Below are positions 8,229 to 16,772 of a stretch of DNA of 64,000 bases, piece after piece. The notes under the pieces are model-generated. The model did not search any database, was not told the DNA's origin, and saw only the letters and a list, made by a program, of their open reading frames with translations. Each line of letters begins with the position of its first letter. The first letter of the stretch is position 1. Made by a program: the position numbers and the translations under genes. The DNA comes from an uncultured Erysipelotrichaceae bacterium. Lineage in GTDB: Bacteria > Bacillota_I > Bacilli_A > Erysipelotrichales > Erysipelotrichaceae. Location of the stretch: positions 1 through 64,000 of the forward strand of contig CADABS010000002.1 in the NCBI GenBank assembly GCA_902786245.1. Reading direction: 5' to 3'.

Positions 8229-9128
8229 ATGGCAAAGAAGAACAGCGATACACCGGATTTTCTCTTTATTGAAAAGATCATCATCATGATCCTTGCGCTT
8301 TTCGCATGGCTCTGCACAGTTCTTGCGGTACGCCAGGGCTTTTATCTGATGCGCAGGAAGGATCAGACAGAACCTGCGCAGACTGTGGAAAAGACGGAGA
8401 CAGAAGAATTCAGACAGGATCAGACAGTCCTGAAACCGACGCCGGATGCCGGCTGGCAGTATGCCGATGAGACGCTGTTTCTGGGCGATTCCAATACCGT
8501 CCGGCTGATGCAGTATTACCGGGAAGACGGTGAAACATATACGAATATCGCCAATACCATTGCGGTTGCCGGCATGGGAGCGGACGCAATCTCTACTTTG
8601 CCCTGCATGCAGTTTGAAACCGGTGTATATACAATGATCGATGCGGCAGCGATGCTGCAGCCCAAGCGGATCATTCTGACATTCGGAACAAACAACCTCG
8701 GCTGGTATACCGCGCAGGACTTTGCGGCTGTCTATGCAGATCAGATCCGTCTTCTGCAGGCAGCCTGGCCGTATGCGGATATCATCGTCAATTCCATCTA
8801 TCCCTTTGCCCAGAATACAACCTATACCAGTCTGTCCATGGACGATGTGCTTGCCTTCAATGAAGCCATCATCCGGATGTGTGAAGAAAACGGCTGGAAA
8901 TATCTGAATTCCTTTGAAGCACTGACCGACAGTGACAGCGGCTATATCAGAATGGAATATATCGATACCTTCGACGGTCTGCATCTGAATGAAAAAGGCG
9001 TGCAGGCAGTGATGGAGTATGTCCGTACGCATGCATATGAGACGGAAGACAGAAGAGGGCCGCTTGCGGAAATACCGCTGATCTACGGACCGCTGACAGA
9101 ACTGCTGACACAGAACGCGGGCAATTGA
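8229..9128 (+). CDS. Membrane-anchored SGNH/GDSL-type hydrolase, 299 aa
   Basis: An N-terminal membrane helix (about residues 17-37) is followed by a charged linker and an SGNH hydrolase domain. Block I is LFLGDSNT (Ser nucleophile), a block III-like TFGTNNLG carries the oxyanion Asn, and the Asp/His block is DGLHLN. Such enzymes are usually esterases or O-deacetylases acting on cell-surface glycans; that use here is inferred from the anchor. Start is uncertain. ATG 8229 has no ribosome binding site but lies 8 bases after a TGn-type -10 (TATTCT, 8215-8220); an upstream in-frame TTG at 8199 is too close to AAGGGA. A terminator at 9163-9188 ends this single-gene unit. Confidence 0.82.
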   Translation: MAKKNSDTPDFLFIEKIIIMILALFAWLCTVLAVRQGFYLMRRKDQTEPAQTVEKTETEEFRQDQTVLKPTPDAGWQYADETLFLGDSNTVRLMQYYREDGETYTNIANTIAVAGMGADAISTLPCMQFETGVYTMIDAAAMLQPKRIILTFGTNNLGWYTAQDFAAVYADQIRLLQAAWPYADIIVNSIYPFAQNTTYTSLSMDDVLAFNEAIIRMCEENGWKYLNSFEALTDSDSGYIRMEYIDTFDGLHLNEKGVQAVMEYVRTHAYETEDRRGPLAEIPLIYGPLTELLTQNAGN

Positions 9129-9162
9129 ACATATCGGATGAAATATACTGTTTTATGTACAG

Positions 9163-9188
9163 GAACACGGTTTTCCCGTGTTCTTTTT
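9163..9188 (+). terminator. Terminator after the SGNH hydrolase gene
   Basis: GAACACGG (9163-9170) pairs with CCGTGTTC (9176-9183), followed by TTTTT. Confidence 0.85.
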
Positions 9189-9202
9189 CTCTGCAAACAT
9201 CC

Positions 9203-9208
9203 TATAAT
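9203..9208 (+). promoter_or_regulatory. -10 box (TATAAT) of the glycerol-3-phosphate dehydrogenase operon
   Basis: A perfect TATAAT lies 31 bases before the ATG at 9240, with AGGAAGGA as ribosome binding site between them. The -35 region overlaps the preceding terminator and is weak (GTTCTT-like, 17-base spacer). Confidence 0.6.
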
Positions 9209-9239
9209 AGAGTACGGACAACAGGAAGGAACAGATCAT

Positions 9240-10673
9240 ATGTATGACGTTTTGATTATCGGAGCGGGCATTACCGGTACGATGCTGGCGTATGAACTTT
9301 CACAGTATCAGCTGCGCATCGCTCTGATTGAAAAAGAAAACGATATAGCGGACGGGGCGACAATGGCCAATTCCGCGATCGTTCATACGGGCTATGACCC
9401 GAAAGACGAAACGATGAAAGCGAAGATGAATGTCGAAGGCGCCCGCCGCTATGAAAAGCTGTGCCGGGACCTTGGCTGCAAATACAAGACCGTCGGCGCT
9501 TTTATCGCTGCCTGCGGCGAAGAAGAGGAAGCGCAGCTGGATATTCTGGCAGGCCGGGCTGACAGACGGGACATTCCGTACCGCTGGCTGAGCGGCGATG
9601 AAGCCAGAGCAGAAGAAAAGAATCTCAGTGACAATGTCACCAAAGTACTGGACTTCTATACGACTGCGGTCATCTATCCGTGGGAAGTTGCCTGCGCATG
9701 TGCCGAAACAGCCGTCAATAACGGCGCAAAGCTGTATCTCAATTCCCCGTGCACGGGCATTGAGAAAACGGACGGCGGCTACATCGTCCATACACCCGAA
9801 CAGGATCTGCTGGCAAAGACCGTCGTCAATGCGGCCGGTGTCTATGCCGATCAGATTGCGAAGATGGTCAATGAGGATCCGGGATTTGCCATTACGCCGC
9901 GGCGGGGCGAATACTATGTTCTCGACCAGGATGCGGATTTCGTGAACCATATCATTTTCCCGGTACCTTCGGAAGCCAAGGGAAAAGGCGTTCTGGCTGT
10001 TCCGACCGTATACGGCAATACGCTGATCGGTCCCAACAGCGACTATGTTGATGATAAGGATGACAACGGAACCTCCTTTGACGGCCTTGCCTATGTCCGT
10101 GCCAACATCTCCAAGACGATGAAGAATGTGCCGCTGAACCGCTCAATCCGGACATTCTCCGGACTGCGGCCGACCAGTTCCGATCCGGACTTCATCATCC
10201 GCGAAGATGACGAAGCAGAAGGCTTCTTCCATATCGCCTCGATCGAGTCGCCGGGTCTGGCATCCGCACCGGGCATTGCGGCCTATGTTGCGGAAGAACT
10301 GATCGCAAAGCGGATCCCGCTGATTAAAGATCCGGAAGCGGTCATGACCAGAGAAGCACCCGTCGTTCTTTCGGAACTCAGCGAAGAAGAGCGCAGCGAA
10401 CTGATCAGGAAGAATCCGCTGTACGGACGCATCATCTGCCGCTGTGAACAGGTATCCGAAGGCGAAATCGTCGACTGCATTCACCGCACCTGCGGCGCAG
10501 CGACCGTCAAAGGTGTCAAGAAACGTGTACGTCCCGGCATGGGAAGATGCCAGGGCGGCTTCTGCGAACCGCTCGTACTCGGAATCCTTTCCCGTGAACT
10601 GGGCATTCCGATGACGGAAGTGGTACTGGATTCTCTGAAATCCAGAATCCTGGAAAGCGAGAACCGATCATGA
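9240..10673 (+). CDS. FAD-dependent oxidoreductase, GlpA-like glycerol-3-phosphate dehydrogenase, 477 aa
   Basis: Likely oxidises sn-glycerol 3-phosphate to dihydroxyacetone phosphate with FAD, as the catalytic subunit of an anaerobic dehydrogenase. The N-terminus is a dinucleotide-binding fold (LIIGAGITGTMLAYEL, residues 5-19) of the DAO family. The C-terminal 80 residues form a BFD-like [2Fe-2S] domain with ICRCEQ and GMGRCQGGFCE cysteines, as in GlpA. I start at ATG 9240 because AGGAAGGA lies just upstream and the FAD motif follows at once. The stop overlaps the start of the next oxidoreductase by 4 bases. This gene-oxidoreductase-DUF1667 order is common in anaerobic Firmicutes. Other substrates, such as 2-hydroxyacids, are possible. 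Confidence 0.85.
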   Translation: MYDVLIIGAGITGTMLAYELSQYQLRIALIEKENDIADGATMANSAIVHTGYDPKDETMKAKMNVEGARRYEKLCRDLGCKYKTVGAFIAACGEEEEAQLDILAGRADRRDIPYRWLSGDEARAEEKNLSDNVTKVLDFYTTAVIYPWEVACACAETAVNNGAKLYLNSPCTGIEKTDGGYIVHTPEQDLLAKTVVNAAGVYADQIAKMVNEDPGFAITPRRGEYYVLDQDADFVNHIIFPVPSEAKGKGVLAVPTVYGNTLIGPNSDYVDDKDDNGTSFDGLAYVRANISKTMKNVPLNRSIRTFSGLRPTSSDPDFIIREDDEAEGFFHIASIESPGLASAPGIAAYVAEELIAKRIPLIKDPEAVMTREAPVVLSELSEEERSELIRKNPLYGRIICRCEQVSEGEIVDCIHRTCGAATVKGVKKRVRPGMGRCQGGFCEPLVLGILSRELGIPMTEVVLDSLKSRILESENRS

Positions 10674-11932
10674 GAAACTATCAGGCAGTAATTATCGGCG
10701 GCGGCAGTGCCGGACTCTCCGCCGCAGTGACATTGAAGAAAAACGGCATTGAAGACATCGTCGTCATCGAAAAAGACATGGAACCGGGCGGAATCCTGGA
10801 ACAGTGCATCCATAACGGCTTCGGTCTGCAGACATTCAAGGAACAGCTCTCCGGTCCTGCCTATGCTGAGCGCTATGTGCGCATGGCCCGTGAGCTGAAC
10901 GTCGATATCAAACTGAATACGATGGTCACAAAGCTGACGGCGGACCGCCATATCAGTTATGTCAATCCTTCCGAAGGCGCAGTCACGGTCAGCGCGGATG
11001 CGGTGATCCTGGCAGTCGGATGCTACGAAAGGGCAAGAGGTGCGATCAATATCACCGGCACCAGACCCGCCGGTGTCTATACCGCCGGCCAGGCCCAGCG
11101 CTATCTGAATATCGAAGGATATCTGGTCGGAAAGAAAGTATTCATTCTCGGATCGGGCGACATCGGTCTGATCATGGCGAGAAGAATGACCCTGGAAGGT
11201 GCAGAGGTGCTCGGTGTTGCTGAGATCATGCCGTATTCCAACGGTCTGCCCCGCAATATCAAGCAGTGTCTGGAAGACTTCGGCATTCCGCTGTATCTGT
11301 CCCATACCGTCACAAAGACATACGGCAGAGACAGACTGGAAGGAATCGATATCGCCCAGGTCGGTCCTGACCGCAATCCCATCGAAGGAACCACGCAGCA
11401 CTTCGATGTCGATACGCTGCTTCTTTCCGTCGGTCTGATTCCCGAGAATCATCTGGCCGATGAAGCAGGCATCCGCATGGATCCGGTGACCCGCGGACCG
11501 GTCGTCGATGATTATTACATGACCAGTGCCGACGGCATCTTTGCCTGCGGCAACGGTCTGCATGTCCATGACCTTGTCGACTTTGTCTCTCTGCAGGCAG
11601 AGCGGGCAGCCCTCGGTGCCGTGAAATATCTGCAGCGGGAAGGAAAAGCCCGCGGCAATACCATCAAAGTACGTCCCGGGGAAGGCGTCAGCTACACCGT
11701 ACCTGCCTGTGTCCATCCGGAAGATCCGTCCGGCAATGTGGAATTCTTCTTCCGGGTCAGAAAGCCGATGGACGAAGCCGTGCTGGAAATCAGAAGCGGC
11801 GATAAGGTATTACGAACGCTGAAGAAGAGAAAACTGATGCCCTCGGAGATGGAAAGGGCACTTATTACGGAAAAGGAAATCGCGGCGCTGCGTGAAGAAG
11901 TCACGATCGCCGTCAGGGAGGTGCAGGCATGA
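10670..11932 (+). CDS. NAD(P)/FAD-dependent oxidoreductase, partner of the GlpA-like protein, 420 aa
   Basis: A pyridine-nucleotide-disulfide-type flavoprotein. It has an FAD motif near the start (VIIGGGSAGLSAAVTLKK), a second Rossmann motif for NAD(P) near residue 155-170 (VFILGSGDIGLIMARR), and an FAD-closing segment (GIFACGNGLHVHD, about 282-294). The redox-active CxxxxC pair of disulfide reductases is absent; the closest is a lone EQCIHNG. Probably it passes electrons from the GlpA-like subunit to NAD or another carrier, in place of GlpB. It overlaps both neighbours by 4 bases, consistent with tight translational coupling and a stable complex. Confidence 0.85.
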   Translation: MRNYQAVIIGGGSAGLSAAVTLKKNGIEDIVVIEKDMEPGGILEQCIHNGFGLQTFKEQLSGPAYAERYVRMARELNVDIKLNTMVTKLTADRHISYVNPSEGAVTVSADAVILAVGCYERARGAINITGTRPAGVYTAGQAQRYLNIEGYLVGKKVFILGSGDIGLIMARRMTLEGAEVLGVAEIMPYSNGLPRNIKQCLEDFGIPLYLSHTVTKTYGRDRLEGIDIAQVGPDRNPIEGTTQHFDVDTLLLSVGLIPENHLADEAGIRMDPVTRGPVVDDYYMTSADGIFACGNGLHVHDLVDFVSLQAERAALGAVKYLQREGKARGNTIKVRPGEGVSYTVPACVHPEDPSGNVEFFFRVRKPMDEAVLEIRSGDKVLRTLKKRKLMPSEMERALITEKEIAALREEVTIAVREVQA

Positions 11933-12294
11933 TCACAAAAGAACTCATCTGTGTCAACTGTCCGATGGGATGCCGGCTGAAGGTGGAAATGGAAGGAAAA
12001 GAGATTCTTTCCATTACCGGCAACACCTGTCCCAGAGGTGCGGAATACGCTGCCCAGGAATGCGTACGGCCGATGCGCATCCTGACTTCGACCGTAAAGA
12101 TCGATCACGGTACCCACCGGGTCCTGCCGGTCATCACCGACAAAGCGATTCCGCTGGATCTGATGTTCAAGGCCATGGACGAGGTCCGCACGGTCCGTGT
12201 CACGGCACCGGTTGCGGAAGGACAAGTGCTCGTGCATGATCTGATCGGCAGCGGCGCCGACCTGATCGCATCCAGATCGATGGAAAAAAACTGA
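11929..12294 (+). CDS. DUF1667 cysteine-rich protein of the glycerol-3-phosphate dehydrogenase operon, 121 aa
   Basis: A small protein whose N-terminal half carries ICVNCPMGCRL and later NTCPRGAEYAAQEC. This cysteine pattern is typical of DUF1667 and probably binds an Fe-S cluster or zinc. The second half (PVITDKAIPLDLMF) matches the family's conserved PV..~...~P motif. In many anaerobes this family always follows the two flavoproteins found here, so I infer it is the third, electron-transferring subunit and that GlpC is not needed. No signal peptide or membrane helix is seen. A terminator starts at the stop codon. Confidence 0.82.
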   Translation: MITKELICVNCPMGCRLKVEMEGKEILSITGNTCPRGAEYAAQECVRPMRILTSTVKIDHGTHRVLPVITDKAIPLDLMFKAMDEVRTVRVTAPVAEGQVLVHDLIGSGADLIASRSMEKN

Positions 12295-12313
12295 ACCGGG
12301 AAACCGGTTTTTT
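12294..12313 (+). terminator. Terminator of the glycerol-3-phosphate dehydrogenase operon
   Basis: AACCGG and CCGGTT flank a GAAA tetraloop, followed by a six-base T-run. The hairpin begins at the stop codon of the DUF1667 gene. Confidence 0.85.
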
Positions 12314-12337
12314 CTGTGAAGAAAAGCAGGTGCGTCA

Positions 12338-12343
12338 TATAAT
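12338..12343 (+). promoter_or_regulatory. -10 box (TATAAT) for yfhO
   Basis: A perfect TATAAT 30 bases upstream of the yfhO ATG, just after the preceding terminator. No clear -35 hexamer is seen. Confidence 0.5.
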
Positions 12344-12373
12344 GTTATTCAGATAGTTCAAGGGGATTCAGGT

Positions 12374-15100
12374 ATGGCAGAGACAAAAAGAAAAGGCATT
12401 CTTCTGCAGGCACTGAGCGCGTTTGCGCTGACATTTGCGGCAGTGCTTGCAATCTTTGCGCTTCAGGGCGTATTCACACAGGGCAGATCGCTGCTGGTTT
12501 CAGACGGCTATGTGCAGTATTACCAGCTGACGCTGTATTACAAGCAGATCCTCAGCGGCGCCCGTTCATCTGTATATACGTTCTCGACCGGCACCGGCAT
12601 GGGTGTCCTGCCGACCGTAGCCTATTACCTGATGAGCCCGTTCAATCTGTTCTATAGCTTCATTCCGGACGGATCGGTGCAGCTCTGGATGCATATCTTC
12701 ATCATGATCAAGATCGCGCTGTCCGCCATGACGATGTATATTCTGCTGGCTTCGGAACATGACCGCACCCCGGCGGTGCTTCTGCTGGCATTTTCCTTCA
12801 TGTATGCACTGTGCGGATGGGCAGTGGGATACTGCTACGAAGTCATCTGGACAGATCATCTGTATCTGTTGCCGCTGGTGACGCTCGGACTCAACCGCCT
12901 GGTTGCGGGAAAATCTCCCTGGCTGTATGTCTGTTCCGTATTCATGGCGATCATGTGCAGCTATTACCTCGGCTATATGTTCTGCATCTTCTCTCTGCTC
13001 TATTTCATCGTCCGGGTACATACCCATACCGAAAATGCCAAAGAGCGGGGTGAAAGGTGGATGACATTCCTGCTTTCGTCTCTCGGTGCGGGTCTTTCGA
13101 CGATGTTCATCATGTGGCCGACGGTCCGGTCCATGGCTTCCGACTCCGGCCGCATGGCCAAGAGCCTGCCGTTCCGGATCGACTTCTTCGGACCGGAAGC
13201 GCTGTCCAAGATATTCTTTGCAACCTCTGATCCGGACTATATCAACATGACCAACGGCTATCTGTATCACGGCATTTCCACGGTGATCCTGAGCGGTGCA
13301 TATTTCTTCAATCCGGCCGTTCCGGCTTCAGAGAGAAAATGGAACGGACTGCTCTTCGGCATACTGTATCTCTCGCTGATCTTTGCGCCGCTGTATTATA
13401 TCTGGCATGCGCTGACCATTCCTTCCTGTCTTGCCGGAAGATTTACCTTCATCGTTTCCTTTGTATCGGTCCTGCTGGCAGTACAGTCCTTTGATAAGCG
13501 CAGAAAGGCGCCGGTCTATGCTTATCTGATTCCGGCCGGTGTACTGACCCTGCTGGGAGTGATCTATGCGATCCGTTCGGTGGACTATGTCTCCTGGATA
13601 TCGATCGGTGCGACCGTGCTGTTTGCCTGGATCTATGCATTCCTCTTCAGCCGGCCCGGAAAGATGCCTCAGGCCGTCATCCTGGTCATGGCGGCGGTCA
13701 TGATCATTGAATCGTTCATCAACGGTGCAGCGATGCTGAAGGCATGGGATAAAGAAGACTTCAGAATCATCAATACCTACAATGAAAGAAAGAAACAGGA
13801 ACTGTCCGTGATCCAGGATGATTCCTTCTACCGGGTCGCCGACGGAGCTGCCTATTCCTCGCTGGAAAGCATGAACATCGGCTATAACGGATCGACGACA
13901 TTCCTGTCGTCCCTGACCAATTCCTTCCCGACGGTCGCCAATCTGCTCGGGTATCCGGACCGTCTGAATTCCTACTGGTATTCCGATGACGCCACCGAGA
14001 TCACGGATATCTTCCTCGATCATAAATATGTCATCTCGGACGGATCGAGAAACATGTACGAAACGGTTTCGCAGTATACGATCGAAGCCGGACACAACGG
14101 TCTGCAGCTGCAGAATCCCGACAGGACCCGGCTGATCCAGAGAAATGACATGGTCTTCGGCATCGGTGTGATGACCGTCTCTGCCGAAGCCGAGCCGTTT
14201 GACGAAAATGAAAATACCCTGGACTATCAGAACCGCCTGTTCAAAGCCATGACCGGACTGGATGAAGATGTGCTCAGAACCGTGCCGATGAATGCGTCCG
14301 CAGACAATACATGGACATATACCGCGGATGAAAACAGCGATTATTATCTCTATGCCCGTACCGACAGAAAGTTCAATTACCTGATCAAGGTATGGCTCAA
14401 CGGTAAGATGATCCGCTCCTATGATACGGAATGCAATCCGCTGATGCTGAACTATGTCCATCTCAGCCGGGCCCAGGGAAACTGCGAACTGAAGATCGAG
14501 ATGGATGAAAATACCGTCTGGCATGATGATCCGAAACTGTATGTGCTCGACGCGGAAGTGCTGAACAAAGGTGTACGCATCCTGCAGAGCCGTTCGTTCA
14601 AGCTGACGGAACTCTCGGAGGGAGGCATCCTGAAAGGTACGGCAGGCGCTTCTGCCCAGGCGCCGTATCTCTATCTTTCCATTCCCTATGAAAGAGGATT
14701 CAGCGCACTGGTCGACGGCCAGCCGGCTGAAATCATCCGGATGTACAACGGCATGACCGGCATTGAGATGACACCGGGCGAACATACGGTCGAGCTGCGC
14801 TTCTCCGTGATTGCGAAAAACCAGGGTCTGATCCTGTGCGCCATCGGCATTCTCTGTCTGATCGTTACATTCCTGCTGGGAGGCAGACTTGCAAAGAGAA
14901 CGGGAAGATTCTTCGCTTCCCATGAGAAGATGCTGCACAGACTGTCCATCAGTTCTGTTGCACTGGTACTTGGAGGGGTCTATGCGGTGGACTTCCTGTA
15001 CGGATACAACCGGGCATGGCGGCCGGTCATGATCGCACTGCCGCTGCTGGCAGCCGGTACCTATGCGCTCTTCCGCTTCAGAAGAAAAAATACAATATGA
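12374..15100 (+). CDS. yfhO: YfhO-family membrane protein, 908 aa
   Basis: A large polytopic membrane protein with a GT-C-like layout. Some 11-12 helices lie in residues 1-450, followed by an extracytoplasmic region (about 450-800) and two or three C-terminal helices, ending in RFRRKN. The early segment with LLVSDGYVQYYQ is a YfhO hallmark and contains the acidic residue expected in the first external loop of GT-C transferases. YfhO/CsbB-type systems glycosylate lipoteichoic acid or other surface polymers outside the membrane, and this protein is probably the transferase. AAGGGG sits 8 bases before the ATG. It is flanked by terminators on both sides, so it is a single-gene unit. The acceptor is not evident. 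Confidence 0.85.
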   Translation: MAETKRKGILLQALSAFALTFAAVLAIFALQGVFTQGRSLLVSDGYVQYYQLTLYYKQILSGARSSVYTFSTGTGMGVLPTVAYYLMSPFNLFYSFIPDGSVQLWMHIFIMIKIALSAMTMYILLASEHDRTPAVLLLAFSFMYALCGWAVGYCYEVIWTDHLYLLPLVTLGLNRLVAGKSPWLYVCSVFMAIMCSYYLGYMFCIFSLLYFIVRVHTHTENAKERGERWMTFLLSSLGAGLSTMFIMWPTVRSMASDSGRMAKSLPFRIDFFGPEALSKIFFATSDPDYINMTNGYLYHGISTVILSGAYFFNPAVPASERKWNGLLFGILYLSLIFAPLYYIWHALTIPSCLAGRFTFIVSFVSVLLAVQSFDKRRKAPVYAYLIPAGVLTLLGVIYAIRSVDYVSWISIGATVLFAWIYAFLFSRPGKMPQAVILVMAAVMIIESFINGAAMLKAWDKEDFRIINTYNERKKQELSVIQDDSFYRVADGAAYSSLESMNIGYNGSTTFLSSLTNSFPTVANLLGYPDRLNSYWYSDDATEITDIFLDHKYVISDGSRNMYETVSQYTIEAGHNGLQLQNPDRTRLIQRNDMVFGIGVMTVSAEAEPFDENENTLDYQNRLFKAMTGLDEDVLRTVPMNASADNTWTYTADENSDYYLYARTDRKFNYLIKVWLNGKMIRSYDTECNPLMLNYVHLSRAQGNCELKIEMDENTVWHDDPKLYVLDAEVLNKGVRILQSRSFKLTELSEGGILKGTAGASAQAPYLYLSIPYERGFSALVDGQPAEIIRMYNGMTGIEMTPGEHTVELRFSVIAKNQGLILCAIGILCLIVTFLLGGRLAKRTGRFFASHEKMLHRLSISSVALVLGGVYAVDFLYGYNRAWRPVMIALPLLAAGTYALFRFRRKNTI

Positions 15101-15105
15101 TCTCT

Positions 15106-15127
15106 GCCGGCTTCGGCCGGCTTTTTT
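15106..15127 (+). terminator. Terminator after yfhO
   Basis: GCCGG and CCGGC flank a CTTCGG loop, followed by a run of six T. Confidence 0.88.
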
Positions 15128-15231
15128 CATTGTCTGTACAGATTTGTTCACAGAAAGTTCATATTGCGCTCAGTTCTTCCACAGAAACCTCCTGTAATCT
15201 CATACCTGTAAAAACAAAGGAGGTACACTTC

Positions 15232-16014
15232 ATGAGTGAGATGAAGAAAGAAGTGATCGATGTCTTCCAGAGAGTTGAAGACAAATACCCGATGACAAAG
15301 GCGCAGGCGAGGGAACTGCTGGAAGCCATGAAAGACCATATCACGGAAGATGCGTACTTCCGCTATACGGTCCGCTCCGTATACTTCGACAATGATGACA
15401 GCCAGCTCGTCATCCGCAGTCTGATGAAGCCGAAATACAAGATGAAGCTGCGGCTGCGCTGCTATGGCGAACCGGAAGGAAATACACCGGTCTTCCTGGA
15501 GACGAAAAAGAAATACGGCGACATCGTATACAAGAAACGGATCCAGCTGAGCGAAGAGGAAGCAGAAGATTACATCGGCTGCGGCATCATGCATCATGTG
15601 CAGAACAACACGGCATCCGAGATCGATTATCTGATGAATTATTACAATCTCAGCCCGAAAGTATATATCGCATATGACCGGCAGTGCTACTCCAGCCGCA
15701 GCGAGAGAGATGTGCGGATCACCTTTGACTACAACGTCCGCTACCGGCTGGACAATGTCGATCTGCATGAATACGGCAGTGAAGAACAGCTGACCGATGA
15801 TGACACGGTCATCATGGAAGTCAAAGCCATGGACCGCTACCCGATGTGGCTGGTCAGACTGCTCAGCGAACGGAAAATGTACCGGCAGTCTTTCTCAAAG
15901 TACGCAAGGATCTACAGTCTCAATCAGAATGAAATGAACCCGCAGCACAGCGATGCATATGCATACAACGCAATCAGTCAGAAGGAGAAAATGTTATGTT
16001 CAGTTCAGTATTGA
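15232..16014 (+). CDS. VTC-domain protein (polyphosphate polymerase family), 260 aa
   Basis: The protein is almost entirely a VTC (triphosphate-tunnel) domain. It shows the basic strand motifs of the tunnel (KYKMKLRLRCY, near 65-75), ETKKKYGDIVYKKR (near 84-97), and the acidic VIMEVKAM near residue 200. Eukaryotic VTC4 makes polyphosphate from ATP. The bacterial proteins are thought to do the same or to bind polyphosphate; the activity is inferred here. It lacks an SPX domain and membrane helices. A perfect AAAGGAGG precedes ATG 15232. The 3' end overlaps the DUF4956 membrane protein gene by 19 bases. VTC and DUF4956 are a recurrent pair, so they probably form one membrane complex. Confidence 0.85.
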   Translation: MSEMKKEVIDVFQRVEDKYPMTKAQARELLEAMKDHITEDAYFRYTVRSVYFDNDDSQLVIRSLMKPKYKMKLRLRCYGEPEGNTPVFLETKKKYGDIVYKKRIQLSEEEAEDYIGCGIMHHVQNNTASEIDYLMNYYNLSPKVYIAYDRQCYSSRSERDVRITFDYNVRYRLDNVDLHEYGSEEQLTDDDTVIMEVKAMDRYPMWLVRLLSERKMYRQSFSKYARIYSLNQNEMNPQHSDAYAYNAISQKEKMLCSVQY

Positions 16015-16670
16015 CAGGAATTACATCATCGATGTCGGCAGTCAGCGTCATGATCTGCCTGGCCGCTTCACTTGCCTGCGGCCTCATCGTTGCATTGACA
16101 TACCGTGCCTGTGAGCACGCAACCAAGAGCTTCTCAGTGACGCTGGCACTTCTGCCGGCAATCGTCCAGATGATCATCCTGATGGTCAACGGCAACCTCG
16201 GCGCCGGCGTTGCGGTAGCCGGCAGCTTCTCGCTTGTCCGCTTCCGTTCTCTGCCCGGCAAAGCCAGCGATATCCTGATCATCTTCCTGGCCATGGGCCT
16301 GGGTCTGGCGACGGGAATGGGATATGTATACTTCGCACTTGCGGCAGCGGTCATTCTCTCGGCCGTCTTCTTCATCTGTGCAAAGGCTTCGTTCCTCGAT
16401 GCGGATCCTGCCTGCAGAAACATCCGGATCACGATTCCGGAAGATCTCGACTACGTTTCCGTATTCACGGATGTCTTCGGAAGATATGCATCGAAGTCTT
16501 CCCTGGAAAGCGTCAGAACGATCAATCTCGGCACGATGTATCAGGTCGAATATACACTGCATCTCAAAGATGCATCCCAGGAAAAGAACATGATCGATGA
16601 GATCCGCGTCAGAAACGGAAATCTGCCGGTCATCTGTTCCAGAGCCGCCACCATTGCGGCGGAGCTGTAA
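15996..16670 (+). CDS. DUF4956 membrane protein, partner of the VTC protein, 224 aa
   Basis: The first 130 residues hold four membrane helices (about 14-33, 42-60, 64-80, 86-125), containing the family-typical AGSFSLVRFRSLPGKASDI segment with conserved Arg residues. A cytoplasmic alpha/beta domain of about 90 residues follows. The function of DUF4956 is unknown. Its constant proximity to VTC-domain genes suggests it anchors the polymerase or passes the polymer through the membrane. AAGGAG lies 8 bases before the ATG, inside the end of the VTC gene, so translation is coupled. A strong terminator follows. Confidence 0.85.
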   Translation: MFSSVLTGITSSMSAVSVMICLAASLACGLIVALTYRACEHATKSFSVTLALLPAIVQMIILMVNGNLGAGVAVAGSFSLVRFRSLPGKASDILIIFLAMGLGLATGMGYVYFALAAAVILSAVFFICAKASFLDADPACRNIRITIPEDLDYVSVFTDVFGRYASKSSLESVRTINLGTMYQVEYTLHLKDASQEKNMIDEIRVRNGNLPVICSRAATIAAEL

Positions 16671-16696
16671 GGCTTCAGGAATCATATACTCATTTG

Positions 16697-16723
16697 CGGC
16701 ATGGGCTCCGTGCCGTTTTTTTT
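16697..16723 (+). terminator. Terminator of the VTC-DUF4956 operon
   Basis: CGGCATGG (16697-16704) pairs with CCGTGCCG (16708-16715) around a GCT loop, followed by eight T. Confidence 0.9.
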
Positions 16724-16736
16724 CTGAGTGAAACAA

Positions 16737-16765
16737 TTGTCGGACTGCAGCTTCAGTGATACGAT
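16737..16765 (+). promoter_or_regulatory. Promoter with extended -10, apparently leaderless
   Basis: TTGTCG (16737-16742), a 17-base spacer ending in TGA, then TACGAT (16760-16765). The ATG at 16773 is exactly where transcription should begin, 7 bases after the -10, and there is no ribosome binding site. Confidence 0.55.
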
Positions 16766-16772
16766 TTCACAT

